Assembly: GCA_958404085.1 (NCBI GenBank)
Contig: CATXZX010000014.1
Coordinates: 1 to 11,683, forward strand
Source: an uncultured Prevotellaceae bacterium
Lineage (GTDB): Bacteria > Bacteroidota > Bacteroidia > Bacteroidales > Bacteroidaceae
Direction: 5' to 3'
Length of the DNA: 11,683 bases
Part shown: piece after piece, positions 1 to 5,066 of the stretch
Layout of the letters: each line of letters begins with the position of its first letter
Position numbering within the stretch: the stretch's first letter is position 1
Notes under the pieces: generated by a model
Told to the model about the DNA's origin: nothing
Databases searched by the model: none
Seen by the model: only the letters and a program-made list of their open reading frames with translations
Translations under genes and position numbers: made by a program

Positions 1-127
1 GGCGTTCGAGCGGGCCCAGCACGACCGGACTGTCCAGGTTGGCACGCAGGTCCATGCCCGCGCTCTGCGCCGTGGCATAGGCGGGAAGCGGATGGTGCGA
101 GCGGTTGATAATTCGAATCTTCATCAT
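1..127 (-). CDS. dut: dUTP diphosphatase (dUTPase), N-terminal part, cut by window edge
   Basis: dUTPase hydrolyses dUTP to dUMP and pyrophosphate in the cytoplasm. This keeps uracil out of DNA and supplies dUMP for thymidylate synthesis. About 42 codons are visible. Reading leftward, the protein begins MMKIRIINRS and continues with PAYATAQSAGMDLRANLDS. The SAGMDLRA stretch matches dUTPase motif 1 (AGxDLxA), and its place about 20 residues from the start is normal for the trimeric family. The start is ATG at 127 or the adjacent ATG at 124; the sequence does not decide between them. A TAATTTTG box at 147-154 on the minus strand gives a leader of only about 15-20 nt. The gene diverges from the dGTPase gene at 342. 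The remaining two thirds or so of the protein lie outside the window, so intactness cannot be judged. Confidence 0.85.
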   Translation of the reverse strand, partial: MMKIRIINRSHHPLPAYATAQSAGMDLRANLDSPVVLGPLER

Positions 128-146
128 ACAAAGTTCTTTAAGCACA

Positions 147-154
147 CAAAATTA
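147..154 (-). promoter_or_regulatory. Bacteroidetes-type -7 box for dut
   Basis: The minus strand reads TAATTTTG here, a full match to TAnnTTTG. Transcription would begin roughly 7-10 nt further left, about 10-15 nt before the ATG of dut. No clear -33 TTTG element is seen at the usual 19-20 nt spacing. Confidence 0.6.
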
Positions 155-222
155 TACAAATCCGTTTAATCGGGCCCTTGTTTTAGGCCGGAAAACGCAG
201 GCATTCTTTTTTTTTAATGCTT

Positions 223-281
223 AGCGCCGGGATATTTTGAAAAAGCAGGCCGGTTTTTCGAAATATCTCGGCGCTTTTTTT
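223..281 (+). terminator. Orphan intrinsic-terminator-like hairpin between dut and the dGTPase gene
   Basis: Positions 223-244 pair with 254-275 to form a 22-bp stem. All positions pair, counting two G-U wobbles (230/268 and 238/260). The loop is 9 nt (245-253), and T runs from 275 to 281 on the plus strand. This is a textbook Rho-independent terminator for rightward transcription. The minus-strand reading has no U tract after the stem. Neither neighbouring promoter would transcribe it: dut starts near 140 going left and the dGTPase gene near 317 going right. It could end an unseen short rightward RNA, act as an attenuator for a more distant promoter, or insulate the dGTPase gene from readthrough. 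Confidence 0.7.
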
Positions 282-302
282 CGGGAGAACGGCCTTTTGG
301 CG

Positions 303-310
303 TACATTTG
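303..310 (+). promoter_or_regulatory. Bacteroidetes-type -7 box for the dGTPase gene
   Basis: TACATTTG matches TAnnTTTG. A start near 317 gives a leader of about 25 nt before the ATG at 342. The box lies inside the longer open frame that begins at 237, which argues against that upstream TTG as the real start. The -33 region is a T tract rather than a clear TTTG. Confidence 0.6.
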
Positions 311-341
311 CAGCCTATACACCATACAGCATATACCGATT

Positions 342-1700
342 ATGATGAACTGGAGCCAACTTATCTCACACAAGCGGCTGGGCAAGGAGAACACCGACGA
401 GCTGCGTACGGAACTGCGCACGGAATTCCAGCGCGACTACGACCGGCTGATTTTCTCGGCCCCCTTCCGGCGGATGCAGAACAAGACGCAGGTCTTTCCG
501 CTACCGGGCAGTGTGTTCGTACACAACCGTCTGACGCACAGTCTGGAGGTGTCGAGCGTAGGCCGTTCGCTCGGAAACGACACGGCCCAGGAACTGATGA
601 GACGCCAACCGGAGCTGAGCGGAACGAACCTCATGGCCATCGGTTCGGTGGTGTCGGCGGCGTGTCTGGCACACGACATGGGCAATCCGCCCTTCGGCCA
701 CTCGGGCGAGCGGGCCATCACGAGCTTCTTCAAGGAAGGCGCCGGACGGAAACTGCAGGACTACACCGACCCGCAGACGGGCGACCGCCTGACGGAAGCG
801 CAATGGAACGACCTGACGCGCTTCGACGGAAACGCCAACGCGTTCCGCCTGCTGACGCACCAGTTCGAGGGACGCCGGAAGGGGGGCTTCGTCATGACGT
901 ACTCCACGCTGGCCTCCATCGTCAAATACCCGTTCTCGTCGTCGCTGGCCGGAAAGAAGAACAAATTCGGATTCTTCGAAAGCGAAAAGGAGAACTTCCG
1001 GAAAATAGCCGACGAGCTGGGACTGGAAGGCGGAAACGACGCCGACGGCAACCTGCGCTATGCGCGTTACCCGCTGGTGTACCTGGTGGAGGCGGCCGAC
1101 GACATCTGCTATGAAATCATGGACATCGAGGACGCCCACAAGCTGCGCATCCTCTCGGACGAACAGACCTTCGAACTGCTGCTGGCCTTCTTCGACGAAG
1201 AGCAGCAAAGGCGCATCCGCCGCTCGTTCGACTACGTGACCGACCTGAACGAGCAAATCGTATACCTGCGCTCGTGCGTCATCAACTGCCTGGAACACGA
1301 ATGCGTAAGGGTGTTTGTGGAACACGAAAAGGAGATTCTGGCCGGTACCTTCGCGGGATGCCTCATCGACCACATCGGCGAACGGCCGAAAAAGGCCTAC
1401 GAAGCATGCGCCCGGACGGCCATGGCCAACATTTACCGCTGCCGCGACGTGGTGGACATTGACCTGGCGGGTTACCGCATCCTCTATACGCTGCTGGAAC
1501 TCCTGATAGAAGCGGTCATGGAGCCCGGCAAGGCGTACAGCCAGCTGCTGATAAGCCGTGTGCCGAGCCAGTACCAGTTGAACGCCCCTACATTTTACGA
1601 ACGCATCATGGCCGTACTCGACTACGTTTCGGGCATGACGGATGTCTACGCGCTGGACCTGTACCGGAAGATCAACGGCAATTCGCTCCCGATGGTCTGA
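342..1700 (+). CDS. dgt: dGTP triphosphohydrolase-like HD-domain protein (dGTPase)
   Basis: Proteins of this family hydrolyse dGTP, and often other dNTPs, to the deoxynucleoside and inorganic triphosphate, which controls the dNTP pool. With the start at 342 the protein is 452 residues. The HD-superfamily metal-site pattern is complete: H66 in NRLTHSLEV, H111-D112 in CLAHDMGNPPFGHSGE, and the distal aspartate at about 253-254 in EAADDICYEI. The GNPPFGHSGE stretch is diagnostic of dGTPases as opposed to other HD phosphohydrolases. The frame is open back to a TTG at 237, but that start would overlap the hairpin and the -7 box, so ATG 342 (or 345, the next codon) is preferred. The gene diverges from dut, another dNTP-pool enzyme, and ends at the double terminator region. 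Whether it prefers dGTP over other dNTPs cannot be read from the sequence. Confidence 0.92.
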   Translation: MMNWSQLISHKRLGKENTDELRTELRTEFQRDYDRLIFSAPFRRMQNKTQVFPLPGSVFVHNRLTHSLEVSSVGRSLGNDTAQELMRRQPELSGTNLMAIGSVVSAACLAHDMGNPPFGHSGERAITSFFKEGAGRKLQDYTDPQTGDRLTEAQWNDLTRFDGNANAFRLLTHQFEGRRKGGFVMTYSTLASIVKYPFSSSLAGKKNKFGFFESEKENFRKIADELGLEGGNDADGNLRYARYPLVYLVEAADDICYEIMDIEDAHKLRILSDEQTFELLLAFFDEEQQRRIRRSFDYVTDLNEQIVYLRSCVINCLEHECVRVFVEHEKEILAGTFAGCLIDHIGERPKKAYEACARTAMANIYRCRDVVDIDLAGYRILYTLLELLIEAVMEPGKAYSQLLISRVPSQYQLNAPTFYERIMAVLDYVSGMTDVYALDLYRKINGNSLPMV

Positions 1701-1704
1701 ACGG

Positions 1705-1772
1705 AAAAACTACATGGCACTTAGAAAATCCTACATGCCACTTAGGATTTTCTACATGCCATGTAGTTTTTT
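1705..1772 (+). terminator. Long bipartite terminator hairpin of the dGTPase gene
   Basis: It begins 4 nt after the stop codon. The outer stem pairs 1705-1719 with 1757-1771 (15 bp, perfect). A 2x2 internal loop (1720-1721 against 1755-1756) separates it from an inner stem pairing 1722-1733 with 1743-1754 (12 bp), capped by a 9-nt loop. The 3' arm ends in TTTTTT (1767-1772). The outer arm sequence CTACATGGCA recurs in variant form inside and downstream of the structure. Confidence 0.8.
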
Positions 1773-1787
1773 CCCGGTGCCATGTAG
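1710..1787. repeat. Four-copy CTACATG(G/C)CA repeat cluster
   Basis: The copies are 1710-1720 (CTACATGGCAC, followed by TTAG), 1731-1741 (CTACATGCCAC, followed by TTAG), 1752-1766 (CTACATGCCATGTAG, itself a 7-bp palindrome around one base) and 1777-1787 (GTGCCATGTAG, the inverse of copy 1). Copy 1 can pair with either copy 3 or copy 4, so two mutually exclusive folds are possible. No mobile-element genes adjoin the cluster. Confidence 0.75.
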
Positions 1788-1788
1788 A

Positions 1789-1837
1789 AAAACAGCCGCC
1801 GGGCAAGTGAAAACTACCCGGCGGCTGTTTTGTTTTT
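1789..1837. terminator. Bidirectional terminator between the convergent dGTPase and glsB-like genes
   Basis: Positions 1789-1803 pair perfectly with 1817-1831 (15 bp, with GC core CAGCCGCCGGG) around a 13-nt loop. On the plus strand the stem is followed by TTTTGTTTTT. On the minus strand it is followed by TTTTT, the complement of 1788-1792. It starts 10 nt past the stop of the minus-strand lipid gene, so it most likely serves that operon and backs up the dGTPase terminator. Confidence 0.85.
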
Positions 1838-1847
1838 GTAATCGGAG

Positions 1848-2837
1848 TCAGGCTTCCGGCTTGACCGGAGCCTTGAGAATATCGCTCAGGATGCGGACCG
1901 CATCGGGGTTCTGCTTGACAAAAGAGTCGATGTGGCGCATGCGTTTCTCGGCCAGTATTTCATCGACGGCAATGAGGATTCCCGTTTCCTCCACGTTGCC
2001 GAACGTGTCGTTGACGGCCGTTCCGAACATGCGCATGGTAGGGCTCAGCCCCATGTAGGCATTCACCAGCGGCGGTATGTTGTATCCGAGTTTGCGCACC
2101 TCGGTATTGAGTATGCGGTAGTCGTCTTTGAAAGACTCCGCGCAAAGCACTTCCGAGAGCCTCTTCGCATCGGTTTCCATGCAGAGGGGCGTAATAGGGA
2201 CCACGAGGCCGTCTTTGTCGCCGAAGTGTTTGTGCAGGAAGTAGAGTATCATGTCGCGCGCCAGCTTGTTGTACGACGGATACATGGTCATTTTTCCGAA
2301 AAAGTACTTTACCTCGGGCAGGATGACCGTCAGCGCGCCCAGTCCATCCCACAGGTTGTCGAGGGCAAAGATGCCGCGGCTCTCGCGCCGGGTGCTTTGG
2401 TATTCGAGGGTGACGAAGGAGCGTCCCAGCTCGACGGTCTGGCGCATGTAGTCGCGCATGAATTCGTCGGAGAAACGGAACATGTGGCTGGTGGCCAGCA
2501 CCGGCTGTCCGTCGGGACCCAGTTCGAAGTCCGTACCCGGCAGGTAGCGGTAACCGCCGAGGATTTCCTCGCATTCGGGATTCCATACGATCAGTTGCCG
2601 GTAGGGGCGTTCTTTCGTATCGAACTCGTCCAAGTCAAAACTTTTTCCGGTTCCGCCTCCGGCAGCGCGGAAGGCAATTTCGCGCAAACGGCCGATCTCG
2701 CGCAGTGTATTCGGGGCAGTCTGCCACGTCACCACGTAAATCTCGTTATGGCTGCGGTTTGTCAATCTCAGTTTGCGGTCTGCTGTCAGCTCTTCTCTCA
2801 AGAGAGCCCGCTCCACCGGCGCTATGATTTCTTCCAT
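1848..2837 (-). CDS. glsB: GlsB-like N-acyltransferase (glycine/amino-acid lipid synthesis)
   Basis: The 329-residue protein reads as a GNAT-type acyltransferase of the hemolysin/OlsB class (Acetyltransf_5). In Bacteroides, GlsB is established to transfer a 3-hydroxy fatty acyl group from acyl-ACP to the amine of glycine, the first step of glycine-lipid synthesis. Visible family features are EIGRLREIAFRAAGGGTGKS (47-66) leading to FDLDEFD, VELGRSFV (135-142), and a conserved C-terminal block running IPPLVNAYMGLSP and then FGTAVNDTFGNVEETGILI. The protein is longer than classical OlsB, as expected for the Bacteroidetes form. The start ATG at 2837 lies 24 nt after the stop of the GlsA-like gene, so the two are probably co-transcribed from the promoter at 3720-3727. 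A bidirectional terminator follows. Glycine as the substrate is inferred from the pairing with the GlsA-like partner; ornithine or serine cannot be excluded. Confidence 0.8.
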   Translation of the reverse strand: MEEIIAPVERALLREELTADRKLRLTNRSHNEIYVVTWQTAPNTLREIGRLREIAFRAAGGGTGKSFDLDEFDTKERPYRQLIVWNPECEEILGGYRYLPGTDFELGPDGQPVLATSHMFRFSDEFMRDYMRQTVELGRSFVTLEYQSTRRESRGIFALDNLWDGLGALTVILPEVKYFFGKMTMYPSYNKLARDMILYFLHKHFGDKDGLVVPITPLCMETDAKRLSEVLCAESFKDDYRILNTEVRKLGYNIPPLVNAYMGLSPTMRMFGTAVNDTFGNVEETGILIAVDEILAEKRMRHIDSFVKQNPDAVRILSDILKAPVKPEA

Positions 2838-2861
2838 ACAATCGTTCGAATAACCATTACT

Positions 2862-3695
2862 CTATAAATGATACACAATGTTCTGCACGTAATGTGCCCA
2901 TTCGGCTGCCGGACGCGTGGCGTCGAAGGTCTGCCACGGAATAGGGCGGCCTATTTTGACGTGAAATGTCTTGTGGGTGTTTTTATACATCTCGTCCACA
3001 AGGAAGAGCATTGCCAAATTGAATTTAAGCCCTACCGCATGGCACAGACTCTCCATGCGGTAGAAAAACATGGAGTTGTAACCGCCGAAGTGAATCGGAA
3101 CCACATCGCGCTGCGTCTCCACGCTCTTGACGATAAAGGTCTTTTTCCAGGGAAGGTCGCGGATGACTCCACCCCGCCTGCGCGAACACAGTCCGGCCGG
3201 AAACAATATCATGTGGTCGTCGCTCTTGAAGCCGGCCTCTACCATAGCGGGAAAATCACGGCTTTGCGAGCCCGTCTTGTTTATCGGAATGCAAAGCGGT
3301 GCAAGGCCCCTCAGGTTCATCAGGATGTCGTTGACCAGGTATTTGACTCTTCCGTTGTAATGCCGCCCGAGTATCGCGCCCAGGGCCACGCCATCGACCC
3401 CTCCGAGCGGATGGTTGCTGACGAATGTATACGGACGGACGTCGTCGGCCGCGGGCAGATTCTCCCTTCCTTCGATGACAAGGTTCATGTCCAGGTATCT
3501 CACACATTCCTCCAGCCACTCCACGCCTGCCTTGTCGCTCGATGCCAGCAGAAAGCGGTTGACCTCATCCTGATGAATCAGCCGTTTCAGCAACGAAACG
3601 ACAAAGCCCGGTATGCGCCGGGCCTTTTCTCCAGCTTTCTCGTGCAAGATTTGCTCAACGTCCACTGTAAAAGAGGCTTTTTTACTCATTTCCAT
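2862..3695 (-). CDS. glsA: GlsA-like O-acyltransferase (PlsC family)
   Basis: This is a PlsC-type (1-acyl-glycerol-3-phosphate acyltransferase fold) enzyme of about 277 residues. In the Bacteroides glycine-lipid pathway GlsA adds a second fatty acyl chain to the hydroxyl of the N-acyl amino acid, probably at the inner membrane. The catalytic NHxxxxD box is seen as SNHPLGGVDG (about residues 93-102), and the FPxG-type substrate box as FPAGLCSRRRGGVI (about 165-178). The second box is characteristic of this amino-lipid subfamily. The frame extends to a TTG at 3722, but that codon overlaps the -7 box, so ATG 3695 (or 3689, giving MSKKASF) is preferred. The gene is first in a two-gene operon with the GlsB-like gene downstream. 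No clear transmembrane span is visible. A general phospholipid role is possible but less likely given the partner. Confidence 0.8.
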   Translation of the reverse strand: MEMSKKASFTVDVEQILHEKAGEKARRIPGFVVSLLKRLIHQDEVNRFLLASSDKAGVEWLEECVRYLDMNLVIEGRENLPAADDVRPYTFVSNHPLGGVDGVALGAILGRHYNGRVKYLVNDILMNLRGLAPLCIPINKTGSQSRDFPAMVEAGFKSDDHMILFPAGLCSRRRGGVIRDLPWKKTFIVKSVETQRDVVPIHFGGYNSMFFYRMESLCHAVGLKFNLAMLFLVDEMYKNTHKTFHVKIGRPIPWQTFDATRPAAEWAHYVQNIVYHL

Positions 3696-3719
3696 CTTTA
3701 TCACGCTCGGATTAAGTTG

Positions 3720-3727
3720 CAAAAGTA
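3720..3727 (-). promoter_or_regulatory. -7 box of the gls operon
   Basis: The minus strand reads TACTTTTG, a full TAnnTTTG match. A start near 3712 would give a leader of about 15-20 nt to ATG 3695. Its mirror image, the promoter of the isomerase gene, lies 42 nt away. Confidence 0.65.
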
Positions 3728-3770
3728 GCTAAAAAAATCACACGATAGTTTCTTTCCGGAAAAGTTTTTC

Positions 3771-3778
3771 TACTTTTG
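3771..3778 (+). promoter_or_regulatory. -7 box of the secreted cyclophilin gene
   Basis: TACTTTTG is a full match to TAnnTTTG. A start near 3785 leaves a leader of about 90 nt before the ATG at 3874, long for this window. The leader contains a hairpin, annotated separately. The -33 region reads GTTTC rather than TTTG. Confidence 0.65.
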
Positions 3779-3784
3779 TACGCG

Positions 3785-3845
3785 AAAGGAGGCCGTTCCA
3801 CCCCTATCCGGAGCCTCGGAATCGAGCGGCCGGGCCTTCTTTTTC
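3785..3845 (+). promoter_or_regulatory. Structured 5' leader hairpin of the cyclophilin gene
   Basis: Positions 3785-3794 (AAAGGAGGCC) can pair with 3833-3842 (GGCCTTCTTT), 10 bp with one G-U, at the very start of the predicted transcript. A small internal CTCG/CGAG hairpin is also possible (3816-3827). The 3' arm runs into a T-rich stretch ending at 3844, so the element resembles a weak attenuator. No known riboswitch consensus is recognised. AAGGAGG is also an anti-Shine-Dalgarno match but is about 80 nt from the start codon. Confidence 0.4.
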
Positions 3846-3873
3846 AAAATACGACCCAGATATTTTCATTTAT

Positions 3874-4584
3874 ATGAGAGCTTTTTTATCCTTACTCCTT
3901 ACACTGTTCTTTCTCCACACGGCCGTGCTTCCGGCCGGAGCCAAGAAAAAAGACCCGCGGGCGCATGTCCGCCTCGAGACATCGGCCGGCGACATTGTAG
4001 TGGCCCTGAGCAACGAAACGCCCGTCCACCGCGACAATTTTCTCAAGCTCGTACGCGAGGGCTACTACGACGGCCTGCTGTTCCACCGCGTCATCCGCAA
4101 TTTCATGATACAGTCCGGCGACCACGACTCGCGCGGTGCCCAGCCGGGACAGAAATTGGGCGAAGGCGGACCTACCTACACCCTGCCGCAGGAAATCTGC
4201 TGGCCGACCCTGTTCCACCGCCGGGGTGCCCTGGCCGCCGCACGCGAGGGCGACGACGTCAATCCCGAACGCCGCTCCAGCGGGTCGCAGTTCTACATCG
4301 TATGGGGAACGTCGCTCGTTCCGCGCACACTGGCCCAGGTACAGGAGCGCATATCCTCAGCCACCGGCGGCGAAATAGAACTGACGGACGAACAGAAATC
4401 GGTGTATCAGACACAGGGTGGTTCGCCCCACCTCGACGGACAATATACCGTGTTCGGCGAGGTCATCGAAGGGCTGAAAGCCGTCAAAGAAATCCAGAAA
4501 ACAAAAACCGATGCCAACGACCGTCCGCTGGAGGACGTCGTACTCCGGAAGGCTACCGTCATCAAGGAGTTCACGACGCCCTGA
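3874..4584 (+). CDS. Secreted cyclophilin-type peptidyl-prolyl cis-trans isomerase
   Basis: The protein has 236 residues. Residues 1-23 form a clear signal peptide (hydrophobic FLSLLLTLFFLHTAVL core, cleavage after AGA), so it probably assists folding in the periplasm. The rest is a single cyclophilin domain that catalyses isomerisation of X-Pro bonds. The catalytic block FHRVIRNFMIQSGD (70-83) contains the essential arginine. SSGSQFYIV (135-143) supplies the Gln and Phe of the active site. HLDGQYTVFGEV (186-197) closes the site, with His where human cyclophilin A has Trp; this is usual in bacterial enzymes and implies weak cyclosporin binding. About 40 residues (146-185, including an acidic Glu/Gln-rich stretch) are inserted between the last two blocks, larger than in E. 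coli PpiA. Start ATG 3874 directly precedes the signal peptide. No terminator separates it from the cassette starting at 4659, so some readthrough is possible. Confidence 0.93.
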   Translation: MRAFLSLLLTLFFLHTAVLPAGAKKKDPRAHVRLETSAGDIVVALSNETPVHRDNFLKLVREGYYDGLLFHRVIRNFMIQSGDHDSRGAQPGQKLGEGGPTYTLPQEICWPTLFHRRGALAAAREGDDVNPERRSSGSQFYIVWGTSLVPRTLAQVQERISSATGGEIELTDEQKSVYQTQGGSPHLDGQYTVFGEVIEGLKAVKEIQKTKTDANDRPLEDVVLRKATVIKEFTTP

Positions 4585-4658
4585 CTTCTATTTCTTCAAG
4601 GACAGACACAGATCTCGCACGTACATTATATTAGTTATCCAAACAGGTATATTCGTTC

Positions 4659-5066
4659 ATGCACATTCAGAAATTCCAAGGCACCGAACCCGGGCTTTTC
4701 ATCCTGATAGGCCCGCTCGTCATGAATCCGGCTATTCTCCGCCAGAACAACAACTACCCGTTCAAGACCGGCCACAACTATGAATGGTATCTGGCCATGG
4801 ACGACGGCCAAGTGGCCGGATTCATACCGCTGAAGCGAAGCGGAACGACACTGCTCCTCGACAATTACTACATCCGGGGCGACGAAACCTCTACCCTGTC
4901 TCTTCTGCTGCAGGCCGTCACGCAGGACCTGACCGCCGGTCGAGACGCGCTGTTCGCCGTTGTCCACAGCCGCCACGTCAAGGAGTTCACCCAGCACCAC
5001 TTCATCACGTGTACGGAGTTCAAACGATACAATAAAATGCAATTCATAGCCCCCGAAGCACCATGA
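4659..5066 (+). CDS. GNAT-like small protein, first gene of the IbrA/IbrB-type cassette
   Basis: I do not recognise this 135-residue protein as a named family. Its layout suggests a GNAT (acetyl-CoA-dependent N-acyltransferase) fold. There is an N-terminal helical part, then strands WYLAMDDGQVAGFIPLKR (about 43-60) and TTLLLDNYYIRGDETSTLSL, a long helix LLLQAVTQDL, then ALFAVVHSRHVKEFTQHHF and a final strand near KRYNKMQF. The spot where active GNATs carry the acetyl-CoA loop (Q/RxxGxG/A) reads IRGDETST and lacks the second glycine, so activity is uncertain. The stop overlaps the next start as ATGA (5063-5066), which implies translational coupling to the PP-loop ATPase. It lies 74 nt after the isomerase gene. 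No convincing TAnnTTTG box is seen in that gap; TATATTCG at 4649-4656 is one base off and too close to the start. Confidence 0.75.
   Translation: MHIQKFQGTEPGLFILIGPLVMNPAILRQNNNYPFKTGHNYEWYLAMDDGQVAGFIPLKRSGTTLLLDNYYIRGDETSTLSLLLQAVTQDLTAGRDALFAVVHSRHVKEFTQHHFITCTEFKRYNKMQFIAPEAP

Noticed and set aside
237..341. 35-residue N-terminal extension of the dGTPase from a TTG start
   Set aside because: It would overlap the terminator-like hairpin and the TACATTTG promoter box, and the family N-terminus fits the ATG at 342.
501..1373. 290-codon minus-strand frame opposite the dGTPase gene
   Set aside because: Antisense shadow; the plus frame holds the complete HD metal-site pattern.
1710..1787. 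CTACATG repeats as a CRISPR array
   Set aside because: The copies are only 10-15 bp, lie in both orientations and have irregular spacing of about 10 nt. There are no cas genes.
1932..3728. Two plus-strand frames (311 and 286 codons) exactly opposite the gls genes
   Set aside because: They mirror the real minus-strand frames, lack family motifs, and the real genes carry NHxxxxD and GNAT features plus a promoter and terminator.
4585..4658. Dedicated promoter for the ibr cassette
   Set aside because: The best match, TATATTCG at 4649-4656, misses one position of TAnnTTTG and lies only a few nt before the start codon, leaving no room for a transcript start. It remains unresolved.
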